From: Prosthecobacter debontii
GTDB taxonomy: Bacteria > Verrucomicrobiota > Verrucomicrobiia > Verrucomicrobiales > Akkermansiaceae
Direction of reading: 5' to 3'
Assembly: GCA_945885485.1 (NCBI GenBank)
Contig: CAMCYT010000051.1
Location: forward strand, 1-13,493
Length of the DNA stretch: 13,493 nt
The notes beneath the pieces are model-generated. The model did no database searches and was not told where the DNA came from. It was given only the letters and a program-made list of their open reading frames with translations. Positions 1 to 6,672 of this stretch are shown here, one piece after another (the stretch's first letter is position 1; each line of letters starts with the position of its first letter). The translations under genes and the position numbers were made by a program.

Positions 1-423
1 GACTTCGTGGATGTTTATTTTTTCACGACAAGAAATATAACGACCTTTTCCCGTAGCAACATTTTTAACAGCAATGAAATAACGAGTTTTGATGCTTGCG
101 AGTTTATCTAAATCCAATGGTTCAATTTTTCCAATGATTGTGTCCACAAGGTAGTCTACGTCCATCATCTTACGTATCCGCTTGAACGAGAGGAACCGAG
201 GCGAACAGATATGCTTTGTCCAAGTCCGTTGAATACATTCGTATTGACCGGTAAGATAATACATGGCCGATCCAGCGCTTCCTGATGCCGCGATCATGTA
301 GTCTGGCTGCAATAGCCGCTGCTCCTTAGCGAGAGCGGTGAGAGCTCCGCCAGAGTAAGAGCAACCAGTACCTCCTCCCGCACAAACGATTGCTAGCTTC
401 GTTGTTTCATGCGGAATTATCAT
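1..423 (-). CDS. Patatin-like phospholipase, N-terminal 141 residues (cut by window edge)
   Basis: Reading the minus strand from the ATG at 423 gives 141 codons without a stop, running off the window. The start follows the patatin fold: a beta strand and glycine-rich oxyanion-hole loop (AGGGTG, residues 15-20), a helix (SYSGGALTALAKEQ), then a strand leading into SGSAG at 47-51, where Ser49 would be the nucleophile of the Ser-Asp dyad. Most patatins have GxSxG here, so the first Gly is replaced by Ser. The catalytic Asp-Gly motif would lie beyond the window. There is no signal peptide, so a cytoplasmic or membrane-associated lipid acyl hydrolase is likely. The stretch is clearly AT-richer than the genes from 2124 upward and uses more A/T-ending codons, which may mean horizontal transfer. 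No Shine-Dalgarno sequence precedes the ATG. Substrate unknown. Confidence 0.78.
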   Translation of the reverse strand, partial: MIIPHETTKLAIVCAGGGTGCSYSGGALTALAKEQRLLQPDYMIAASGSAGSAMYYLTGQYECIQRTWTKHICSPRFLSFKRIRKMMDVDYLVDTIIGKIEPLDLDKLASIKTRYFIAVKNVATGKGRYISCREKINIHEV

Positions 424-590
424 TGAAAAGGGCAGGCTGTGGTTACGGTTAAAAATTTATCTTTATTATCAACGACTTCGCAAGCGCCATGATACGCACA
501 ATGACATGCGCACCTCAAAATGGCCCCTGATCCAAAATCGGATTCAGACCTTTCTCGAAAAGACGATCACCGCTTGAAGGGCTCTAAAGA

Positions 591-1211
591 TCACTTAAAA
601 TTCCACATCTTACCTTTTTCATGATCGGCAAAAACCTTACTGCTTTGCAGATACGAATCAGGAGGATTAGGAAGCGGACCGTCATCCAAACGCGGAAGAG
701 ATGCGCCGACGGTGGAGTCCCATGGCTGGGAAGCGGCCACGTTCACTGGGGTTCCCACCCGGGTCATATCAAACACCTTGCGGGCTGTATTGAGCGGCAT
801 GCGGACACAACCATGAGTGGACGGATATGGCTTCACAAATCCCCAGTGCATCCCATAGGCGGCGCTGTGGAATGACATCCAGTAGGTCATGGGATAGCCC
901 GCACCAGGATTGCCTTGGCGGCGACGATGGCGGGTTTTTGAATCGATTCTATGGTTACCTTTCGGCGTAGGACTTGCGCTCGTCCCTACACCGATGGGAG
1001 AGGCTAGTAGAACTTCGTTTCCTTCCGTGACATAGATCTTTCCTGCACCTGTGCTGATATGAACCTTCACAGCAGCTGGATTAGTTACCTTCTTTGCCGG
1101 CGGATCAAATGAGAATGAAGTGCCGGAGCGCGAACCCGTGGCACAGCAACTCAGAAAGAGGGCAAATGTACCGAGGGCGATGGTAGCGAGAGAACGAATG
1201 ATTTTTTTCAT
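591..1211 (-). CDS. L,D-transpeptidase (YkuD domain) lipoprotein
   Basis: A 206-residue protein. Residues 1-21 form a lipoprotein-type signal (MKKIIRSLATIALGTFALFL then SC), with Cys22 the likely lipidated residue, so it should be anchored in a membrane facing the periplasm. Residues about 47-160 are a YkuD/ErfK domain: a strand start (VKVHISTGAGKIYV), the PTPKG turn at 81-85, His122 in MHWG, and the signature STHGCVRM at 131-138 with nucleophile Cys135. Such enzymes make 3-3 peptide cross-links in peptidoglycan or attach proteins to it. The ATG at 1211 is chosen over an in-frame TTG at 1256 because it puts the charged n-region directly at the N terminus. The C-terminal 45 residues are Pro/Asp-rich with no recognisable domain. 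It lies 65 bp after the EF-hand lipoprotein gene and may be co-transcribed with it. No Shine-Dalgarno sequence is visible. Confidence 0.9.
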   Translation of the reverse strand: MKKIIRSLATIALGTFALFLSCCATGSRSGTSFSFDPPAKKVTNPAAVKVHISTGAGKIYVTEGNEVLLASPIGVGTSASPTPKGNHRIDSKTRHRRRQGNPGAGYPMTYWMSFHSAAYGMHWGFVKPYPSTHGCVRMPLNTARKVFDMTRVGTPVNVAASQPWDSTVGASLPRLDDGPLPNPPDSYLQSSKVFADHEKGKMWNFK

Positions 1212-1276
1212 GATTTTGGGTGGATAGGAGGAATGGTTTGTGGAACAGGTGGCCAAGGCGAGAGCGGTCGATACTC

Positions 1277-1690
1277 TTATCTTACAGCAGCATTGCGCAA
1301 TGTGAGGTAGCTCTGGTATTCCGCCAAGGTGACTTCGCCGTCTTTGTTGATGTCGGCTTCGTTAAAGGATACCGCGAAGGTATTGAACACCATCGAGTTG
1401 GCCTGCGCTTCCTTTAGCGAGATGCCATCGCTTCCAGATTGATCAATCTTGTGGAAGTTCGCTGTTTTACCTCCAGAGGCGATGTATTCCGCTTCGGTCA
1501 CCTGACCGTTATTATCGGAATCATACATTTTGTGGGCTTCCGCTATCAACAGGTTGACTGCCTCCTTGCGGCTAACCGAACCACTCGCGTCTTTATCAGC
1601 CTTTTTGAATCTTTGCTCCGAGGTGGTCATGGAACTCGTGGCACAACTTGCAAGCAAGACGATGGGAAAGAGGGATAGTAGCAATTTCAT
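1277..1690 (-). CDS. Four-EF-hand calcium-binding lipoprotein
   Basis: A 137-residue protein with a short lipoprotein signal (MKLLLSLFPIVLLASC), lipobox LASC and Cys16 as the lipidated residue. Four EF-hand loops follow: residues 32-43 (DKDASGSVSRKE), 57-68 (DSDNNGQVTEAE), 83-94 (DQSGSDGISLKE) and 113-124 (DINKDGEVTLAE). Loops 1, 2 and 4 keep the Asp at position 1, Gly at position 6, a hydrophobic residue at position 8 and Glu at position 12. Loop 3 has Asp instead of Gly at position 6, so it may bind Ca2+ less well. This is a small bacterial calmodulin-like lipoprotein, probably a Ca2+ buffer or structural sensor at the envelope; its partner is unknown. It comes just before the L,D-transpeptidase gene in the same direction, suggesting a shared transcript. 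The start is set by the signal peptide; no Shine-Dalgarno sequence is seen. Confidence 0.88.
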   Translation of the reverse strand: MKLLLSLFPIVLLASCATSSMTTSEQRFKKADKDASGSVSRKEAVNLLIAEAHKMYDSDNNGQVTEAEYIASGGKTANFHKIDQSGSDGISLKEAQANSMVFNTFAVSFNEADINKDGEVTLAEYQSYLTLRNAAVR

Positions 1691-2123
1691 GATATAGGAA
1701 TCGATAATGAAAAATTCCGCATTCGTCCATGAGGAATTCCTGAAAGATCATTCAAGACCGCGCTAATTGTATGCGCAGAGCAAGAATAGAACCGATCATT
1801 CCCAATACAGGTAAAACTCCATACAGAATTATACAAAGTCTGTCTCGAATGGCTCGTGATTAAGCCAGACACCTGTGAGGATCAATGAATTTTCGATCAT
1901 GGTAATCGTACAGCGTAAAAGGGAGCGCGGGCGTCCCGCCCGCTTGATTGGTCGCTTTAGGGTGATACGTCCCCTCCTTGAAGCGGGTAAGATGCCCGCG
2001 CTCCCCTATGTCCAATCAGCGAAATCAGCCTTAATTACGTGCCATTCAAGTCTGTCCCTTTTATAAAATCGGATAATCCACAAACTGGCCTTGGCCTGAC
2101 CGCATTTTAATGCACGGAAAGCC
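1691..2123. other. Gene-free region between the EF-hand and OpgG-family genes
   Basis: This 433-bp stretch has no convincing gene on either strand. It holds the 85-bp palindromic repeat at 1921-2005. A + strand open frame across the repeat reads partly as AGKMPALP, a translation produced by the repeat itself, so it is not called as a gene. The part next to 1690 must hold the promoter of the EF-hand gene, but I see no clear -35/-10 pair. AGGAATTCCT at 1732-1741 is a perfect 10-bp palindrome of unknown meaning. Confidence 0.6.
1921..2005. repeat. REP-like inverted repeat, 25-bp arms
   Basis: The left arm (1921-1945, beginning GGGAGCGCGGGC) and right arm (1981-2005, ending GCCCGCGCTCCC) are inverted copies matching at 21 of 25 positions, separated by 35 bp. 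The left arm also folds alone (GCGGGCG TCC CGCCCGC), as does the right (GCGGG, 7-nt loop, CCCGC), so the element can form either two small hairpins or one long stem. Its GC-richness contrasts with its AT-rich surroundings. I recall similar GGGAGCGCGGGC palindromes scattered between genes in Verrucomicrobiota genomes; that is memory, not a search. It resembles REP/MITE-type intergenic repeats and could also stop transcription from either side. Confidence 0.8.
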
Positions 2124-3725
2124 TCAGTTCCGCCGCATCCAAAGATACACCCAGCGCTCCGAAATTGCTTTGCCTTTGGCGTCTTGCAGTTCGCAAGTCA
2201 TGTCGATCTGGTTGAGATCTTTTGTGGGATCGATGACAAAAAACGCGCGCAGCACCTGCGGCATGTGGAGCTTGTCGCTACGGCCCAGCCCGGCAGGCAA
2301 ATCATCCACATTCGCCATGCTCATATCATCAAGGCCGACGTGAAGAAGCTTGGCTTCCTTTTGATTGAGGGTGACAACGGGTTTGATGCTGGAAATATCA
2401 TCCCACTTGGGATCGCCGACCTTGGCTTGCGGCTGAAGGGGTTTAGCAAAATCGACTGCGATAAGAATCTGCTCGGGTTTTTGCACCGGAGTGCCGGAGC
2501 GGGTGGCGCGCACCGCGAATAGTCCAGACGGCGAGGGATCCCGCATCCACCGCAGACGATAGTGGAAGCGGAATGGCACGCCGACTTTAAGGGTCGGCTG
2601 GGGTTCCCAAACGAGCACCACGTTGTCGCCCGTCTCATCAATCGTCGGCATCTCGATGAGATGGAGTTTCCCCTGATTGAAACCTTTAAGAGGCTCGACG
2701 CGCACGCTCGGGCGATCGTGGTAACGCGCCTCCTTGTCCTCGTATGAGGAAAACTTGCGGTCGCGTTGAAGCAACGACCATGACCGCGGTTTTTCCATCG
2801 TGAACACACAATGGCGGAATTGGTGGTCGGTGTGTTCCAGCGGGCGATAATGCAGGTTTCCGCTACCCAACTCCATCAGCAAGCCGTCATTGTCATGGAC
2901 TTCCGGCCGGAAATCCAAGGGCTTCGGGTGGGTGCCTTCGCCGAACCAATACATCGATGAAAACGGCGCGAGTCCGAGTTGTTGGACGGGCCGCCGAAGG
3001 GTGATTTCCGCTTCGATGTCCATCACGGTTTCCACGCCGGGAGTGATAGTGAATTGATAGGCACCTGCCACGCTTTTGCCGTCTAACAGTGCCCATGCGG
3101 TCAGCGATTTCGCATTCTTATCCGGACGCTTTAAGTGGAACTCGGTGAAGTGCGGAAACTCCTCGGCTACGCCCGGAATCCCGCTGTTGATCGACAACCC
3201 ACGCGCAGAAAGCCCGTAAGGCGCGTTGGCCGGGATGGCTCGCAAATAGCTAGCTCCGAGAAACACTAGGAACTCGTCCATGTAGTCCGGCGTGTTCAAG
3301 TGACAGCGCGCGCGCCAGCCAGCGTAACCCTGCGGCGGAAGTGTCCCAGCGGGAATCTTTTGTTTTCCGTAATCAAATAAGCTGAGATCGAACTTAAGCG
3401 GTGTGAACTTACCGCCCGCGACCTCATGGATTGTTACCATCTCCTTGGCTGTCCAACCGGGGTGGAAGAAATCGATGGAAAACGGCAGTTTTTCCTTCGC
3501 CCACAGCCCGGAATCCATCTTGAAACGAATGTCGCGGTGTTGATCGTAGTTCAGGTTTTTCCAAAAATCGTCGAGCACCAACTTGGATGGCGCATAAGGA
3601 GCAGCAGCCACGGCACGCGCCTTTCCACAAAGTTGATCAAAGGAAAAATCCTCCGCATGAGTGAATCCCGCATAGCTACCAGACAGGATGACTAATGGGA
3701 GAAATAAACGGCGGTGACATGTCAT
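2124..3725 (-). CDS. opgG: Periplasmic glucan protein, OpgG/OpgD (MdoG) family
   Basis: A 533-residue protein, close to the family's usual 500-550. Residues 1-24 are a signal peptide ending FTHA; its HRRLFLP resembles the twin-arginine pattern RRxFL, so Tat export as in E. coli OpgD is possible. Family hallmarks follow: YDQHRDIRF at 60-68, then MYWFGEGTHPKPLDFRPEV with VHDNDGLLM at about 258-284, the acidic core of the N-terminal beta-sandwich domain. A C-terminal Ig-like domain follows. The family handles osmoregulated periplasmic glucans; E. coli OpgD has been reported to hydrolyse beta-1,2-glucan (GH186). No OpgH glucosyltransferase is adjacent, so a hydrolytic role is at least as likely as synthesis. 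The ATG at 3725 is chosen over an in-frame TTG at 3761. The frame stays open further upstream and reads like a second, lipoprotein-type signal inside repeat copy A. G versus D subtype is undecided. Confidence 0.87.
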   Translation of the reverse strand: MTCHRRLFLPLVILSGSYAGFTHAEDFSFDQLCGKARAVAAAPYAPSKLVLDDFWKNLNYDQHRDIRFKMDSGLWAKEKLPFSIDFFHPGWTAKEMVTIHEVAGGKFTPLKFDLSLFDYGKQKIPAGTLPPQGYAGWRARCHLNTPDYMDEFLVFLGASYLRAIPANAPYGLSARGLSINSGIPGVAEEFPHFTEFHLKRPDKNAKSLTAWALLDGKSVAGAYQFTITPGVETVMDIEAEITLRRPVQQLGLAPFSSMYWFGEGTHPKPLDFRPEVHDNDGLLMELGSGNLHYRPLEHTDHQFRHCVFTMEKPRSWSLLQRDRKFSSYEDKEARYHDRPSVRVEPLKGFNQGKLHLIEMPTIDETGDNVVLVWEPQPTLKVGVPFRFHYRLRWMRDPSPSGLFAVRATRSGTPVQKPEQILIAVDFAKPLQPQAKVGDPKWDDISSIKPVVTLNQKEAKLLHVGLDDMSMANVDDLPAGLGRSDKLHMPQVLRAFFVIDPTKDLNQIDMTCELQDAKGKAISERWVYLWMRRN

Positions 3726-3771
3726 GCCGGAGTTTGTAGAACACCCTGCCGCGATTAGCAACGGCAGGATG

Positions 3772-3845
3772 AATGCTAGGAATTTGCTTTTTCACCTAGC
3801 GCGGAGAATACACTGGGGAGCCGGTCTAGGAATGGGAAAAGGGGG
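3772..3845 (-). repeat. Junction repeat copy A
   Basis: One of four clear copies of a roughly 70-bp repeat, all in the same orientation. On the + strand it starts ATGCTAGGAATTTGCTTTTT, then CACCTAGC, GCGGAGAATACA, GAGCCGGTCTAGGAA and a GGGAAAAGGGGG end. CTAGGAA occurs twice, 50 bp apart (3776 and 3826), with an inverted CCTAG between them (3795-3799). The high-coordinate end overlaps the last codons and TAG stop (3826-3828) of the DUF3050 gene; the other end lies 46 bp before the ATG of the OpgG-family gene. On the gene strand TTCCTA, 16 bp, TATTCT could act as -35/-10, which is only inference. Confidence 0.85.
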
Positions 3846-4629
3846 TGGCCTCACCGTGACACTCACGCAACAACGCGGCCGTGGCATCTAACAGCGCTCG
3901 GCGCGCCTGCAGGGCCATTTGGGCTGCTTCGCGCGTGCCCTGTAACCCGCTCTCATCGCGGGCCAGCGCTTTTTCGATAAGCAACTGGGCCGCAGGGCCA
4001 TGAGTGTCGCTATCCAGCTCGATGTGCCGCCGCAGGTAGTATACGAAGCCCGGTGCCTGCTCGACATCCAAACCCCAATGCTCCAACAGACTCTGGAACA
4101 TGTCGGGAATGACGTTTTCGCGGCCGTAGAAGAAGCTCGCCATCACTTCCAAAGTGCTGCCGTTGAGGCTGGTATCGATGGTGTGTTCAACGAAGTCGCG
4201 AATGAACTTCGGCACCTCCGCCACGGCGAGTGCCTTTGACAACCCGGCCCCGGCGCGGAGCTCGCGCATGAAATTATCAAACTGCGCAGTCGATGCACCG
4301 ACATCACGCATCGCCTTGAGGTATAGGTCAAGATGGCTGGCAGGATGACCGTCGGCATCGACGTCGCTCTCCTCGGCCAGTACGATATCGTTGATCAAAC
4401 GAGCTGCAGCCGGATCGATCGGCGGCATCCAAGGCAGCTCGACGCATGTGAGATCGCGTTGCAAACGCTTGGCAAGGGACATGAAATCCCAGACCGCAAA
4501 CACATGCACCTGCATGAACGTGCGCAGGGCCTCCATATGGGCTATTTCGGAGAAGACAGGGTGTGTTTCCAGTTCTTGACGCAGGTCGCGCATGCTCTGG
4601 GTCAGAACGCTAGAAATTTGCTTTTTCAT
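3826..4629 (-). CDS. DUF3050 protein, heme-oxygenase-like fold
   Basis: A 267-residue soluble protein with no signal peptide, predicted all-helical. It matches the DUF3050 family: LRQELETHPVF (16-26), the HVFAVWDFMSLAKRLQ block (42-57), EESDVDADGHPASHLDLY (86-103), FFYGRENVIPDMF (166-178) and YYLRRHIELDSDTHGP (197-212). I recall this family as belonging to the heme-oxygenase-like superfamily. His42, Glu86/87, His99, Glu171, His202, Asp206 and His210 are conserved-looking, and H202-x3-D206-x3-H210 resembles the metal helix of heme-oxygenase-like diiron oxidases, so a metal-dependent oxidase is possible. Substrate unknown. The ATG at 4629 lies inside repeat copy B and the TAG stop inside copy A, so the gene exactly fills one repeat interval. 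The alternative start Met13 (4593) would avoid the repeat. It is the only complete gene in this run without an export signal. Confidence 0.83.
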   Translation of the reverse strand: MKKQISSVLTQSMRDLRQELETHPVFSEIAHMEALRTFMQVHVFAVWDFMSLAKRLQRDLTCVELPWMPPIDPAAARLINDIVLAEESDVDADGHPASHLDLYLKAMRDVGASTAQFDNFMRELRAGAGLSKALAVAEVPKFIRDFVEHTIDTSLNGSTLEVMASFFYGRENVIPDMFQSLLEHWGLDVEQAPGFVYYLRRHIELDSDTHGPAAQLLIEKALARDESGLQGTREAAQMALQARRALLDATAALLRECHGEATPFSHS

Positions 4630-4680
4630 TTCGGGGCGGAGAATACATTGGAGAGCCGGGCTGGGAAGTAGAAAATGGGT
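4606..4680 (-). repeat. Junction repeat copy B (overlaps a start codon)
   Basis: Same repeat as copy A: AACGCTAGAAATTTGCTTTT, GGCGGAGAATACATTGGAGA, GCCGGGCTGGGAA, then GAAAATGGGT. It differs in the middle, where CACCTAG becomes CATTTCG, creating the ATG at 4629 used by the DUF3050 gene. Its first 24 bp (4606-4629) thus encode that protein's N terminus, MKKQISSV. A small hairpin, GTGGG AACAAA CCCAT on the gene strand followed by TTTTC (about 4672-4690), sits at the upstream edge and may end transcription from the protease gene. If TATTCT is a -10 box, the ATG is only about 11 bp downstream and the mRNA would be almost leaderless. Confidence 0.85.
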
Positions 4681-4708
4681 TTGTTCCCACCCTACTCGAC
4701 AAGAGCAA

Positions 4709-4757
4709 GCTGGAGGAGTAATTCCACCAGGGGAAATCAGTTAGCATCCCCTCCAGC
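4709..4757 (-). terminator. Possible stem-loop downstream of the S8 protease gene
   Basis: GCTGGAGG at 4709-4716 is the perfect inverse of CCTCCAGC at 4750-4757. The inner GGGGA (4730-4734) can instead pair with TCCCC (4747-4751). It starts 33 bp past the protease stop codon and, on the gene strand, is followed by TTGCTCTTG, a poor T-run. It could be a weak terminator or an mRNA 3'-end stem. Confidence 0.35.
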
Positions 4758-4789
4758 CCTATCGAGGTCGTTTGTTGAGTAACCGCAAA

Positions 4790-6490
4790 TCACGCGGTGC
4801 GCCGCCTGCGCAGCAAAATCCACAATCCCCCGAGAGCCGCGAGCATGGCAGAAGCGGGTTCCGGGATAGGCACGGCCCGCCATGCCAAACCGAAAGTCTC
4901 CTCGGTAACCGCGTTGGTCATGTCGAACACTTTGCTGTCAAAAAGAACGCGGAATCCATAGCGCCCGGCATCCAGAGAGTCGATCCTCAGAAACTCCGTG
5001 TTATTGTAAATGGAGTTGGACTCGCCGACCCTTGCGAGAAACTGCCCGCTGCTATCAACAGACCAGACCTCCAGATCAAGATTTGAGAATGCCACATCGC
5101 TGCCATTCCCCGTGTTGGCATCGAAATCCCTGACGGAAAACCAGTTCAAGGCCACGGTGACCGCCATCGATTTGCTGAACCCCGAGGCAAACACATACTC
5201 AAAGTTGGCACCAAGATTGACGGTCGAAGAGTCCCAACCCATGGCTTTAATCCCCGTTGCTGGATCGCCGGTAGTGCCAAAGTAAAAGACATCGGCCGCC
5301 GCCACCAAATCCAAAGCACCTGCTCCAGACCGAGCGTCTAAGGCCTGTGTGGTCTCGTTCGTAGCATTCTGGCCGTTGTCCCATCCGGCGGTTGCCCGTG
5401 AACCCGCCATCATCACAGACTTGATCACCCGGGTGTCCATGGCCTCTAGGTTTCCCACCAGGAGCGTGTTTGCGGCATCCTTGAGCAGAGCTACTCCACC
5501 CGCAACAATTGGCGCGGCAAAGCTGGTGCCGTCCATATTGAGGAAATATTGGTCGGTCGGTGAAGGTTGCTCAACGATGTCCGGAATCGATGCTGCAATG
5601 CCGCCCTGATTGCCCAGGTAGGCAGCAAGAAACATCCGTTCTCCCGGCGCAGCAATATCCACTGCCGACCGGACCCCGGTCAGGGTTTCTCCCGAAACCG
5701 GATTGAAAAAATCCGCAACCCCGCGCGATGAAAACTCCGATGGCTGGAGGAAATCCGTTCCACCCAGAGATCCCACGGAGATATTATTGAAGCCGGAGGC
5801 GGGGGCACTCACCACCTCGGTGCCACCATTTCCGGCGGAAACAACAAAAGCCACGGTGGAGTTCTGGCGGGCGAGGGCATCGATCGCCAGAGACTCCGCT
5901 GAAGAGGCGCTCGGATCACCGCCGCCCCAACTGCTGTTGATGACATCCGGCTTTGCAACGCCATCGCCCTGGAAAAACGCCCGGTAAACACTCACCACCG
6001 ACTCTTGGGTCGTGCTAAAAGATCCCACCTCCGTGTCGGAAAAGCCCACGGCAACCGCTCCGGAAATCAACGCAGCCTCCGGAGCCATGCCTAGGCCGAC
6101 ATAAGTGAAGGCACCGCCGTTGTCGGGAGTATAACCGCTGCCTACGAGAACGTGACCAACCATTGTCGCATGGAAATCCAGTTGGTCCAAAGCACCCGGC
6201 GCGGTGCTATCGAAGTTGGTGATTCCGTTCAATGCTCCCGGCTCCCGGATAAAAGCCTCGTGACCGCTCCACACATACCCCGCCTCGATATTTCCGATCA
6301 CCGTGCTGCCTCCCCTGAAGCCGCTGTTGAAGAACAGATCCCAGCCGACGACCGGATTAACGAAAGTCAGGCTATCAAAGGCCCCGTTCTGATAGTTTCC
6401 AGAATAGATCAAACTCCGCACCTCGGTCTGCGCGGAAGCAATCTGAAAGCCCAGTAAACACACGGCGGTAAACTGGAAGGCAAAATGCAT
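4790..6490 (-). CDS. Secreted subtilisin-like (S8) protease with PEP-CTERM anchor
   Basis: A 566-residue protein with a signal peptide ending IASA (1-20), then a peptidase S8 domain at about 60-400. The serine loop NMDGTSFAAPIVAG carries Ser323, the oxyanion Asn is N221 in VVSAGN, and the His is H107 in FHATMVGHVLVG (usual HGTHVAG). In the usual Asp strand the sequence is VIGNIEAGYV, so residue 69 is Glu (codon GAG), a rare change that may alter or weaken catalysis. Residues about 400-540 form a beta-rich C-terminal domain. Residues 541-566 are a PEP-CTERM sorting signal: PIPEP, a hydrophobic stretch (AMLAALGGLWILL) and RRRR. Such proteins are processed by an exosortase, which is not encoded in the window, and are released or attached to surface polymer. 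It lies between repeat copies C and B. An extracellular protease role is inferred. Confidence 0.88.
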   Translation of the reverse strand: MHFAFQFTAVCLLGFQIASAQTEVRSLIYSGNYQNGAFDSLTFVNPVVGWDLFFNSGFRGGSTVIGNIEAGYVWSGHEAFIREPGALNGITNFDSTAPGALDQLDFHATMVGHVLVGSGYTPDNGGAFTYVGLGMAPEAALISGAVAVGFSDTEVGSFSTTQESVVSVYRAFFQGDGVAKPDVINSSWGGGDPSASSAESLAIDALARQNSTVAFVVSAGNGGTEVVSAPASGFNNISVGSLGGTDFLQPSEFSSRGVADFFNPVSGETLTGVRSAVDIAAPGERMFLAAYLGNQGGIAASIPDIVEQPSPTDQYFLNMDGTSFAAPIVAGGVALLKDAANTLLVGNLEAMDTRVIKSVMMAGSRATAGWDNGQNATNETTQALDARSGAGALDLVAAADVFYFGTTGDPATGIKAMGWDSSTVNLGANFEYVFASGFSKSMAVTVALNWFSVRDFDANTGNGSDVAFSNLDLEVWSVDSSGQFLARVGESNSIYNNTEFLRIDSLDAGRYGFRVLFDSKVFDMTNAVTEETFGLAWRAVPIPEPASAMLAALGGLWILLRRRRTA

Positions 6491-6582
6491 AATTCATGGA
6501 ATAAAGTCGCGAGTGCCGCGCGAGGCAAGCTGAATTCTACGAGGGCTGACTTATCTAAATATACCTTGGATGGACAGATCGA

Positions 6583-6653
6583 AACGCTAGGAATTTGCTT
6601 TTTAACCTAGGGCCGAGAATACATTGGAGGGCCGGTCTAGGAAGGGAAAAGGG
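6583..6653 (-). repeat. Junction repeat copy C
   Basis: Same repeat family: AACGCTAGGAATTTGCTTTT, TAACCTAGG, GAGAATACATTGGAGG, GCCGGTCTAGGAA, then GGGAAAAGGG. CTAGGAA occurs at 6587 and again 50 bp later at 6637. Allowing one gap it differs from copy A at roughly eight positions. It begins 19 bp past the stop of the 1051-residue gene and ends 92 bp before the ATG of the S8 protease. Unlike the other copies, the base after AGG on the gene strand gives GTT rather than GTG or ATG. Confidence 0.85.
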
Positions 6654-6672
6654 ACTCGCCGCGCCGTGATTG

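Noticed and set aside
1212..1256. Longer L,D-transpeptidase starting at a TTG
   Set aside because: It would put 15 polar residues before a complete lipoprotein signal peptide that has its own ATG.
1875..2066. 63-codon + strand ORF
   Set aside because: It is mostly a translation of the 85-bp palindromic repeat; no gene-like composition or ribosome site.
2321..2809. 162-codon minus-strand ORF inside the OpgG-family gene
   Set aside because: Out-of-frame shadow, rich in Arg/Ser/Cys as expected from a GC-rich gene read in another frame.
3726..3761. OpgG-family start at the TTG, giving a lipobox LIAAGC
   Set aside because: It would place only five residues before Cys, too short for a lipoprotein signal, and a complete signal peptide follows the ATG at 3725. 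The upstream frame is discussed as a finding.
4790..6490. Sedolisin (S53) instead of subtilisin, because of the Glu
   Set aside because: The serine motif is GTSFAAP and the His motif is on the usual S8 strand, whereas S53 has a Glu-Asp-Ser triad and an SGTSxxxP motif.
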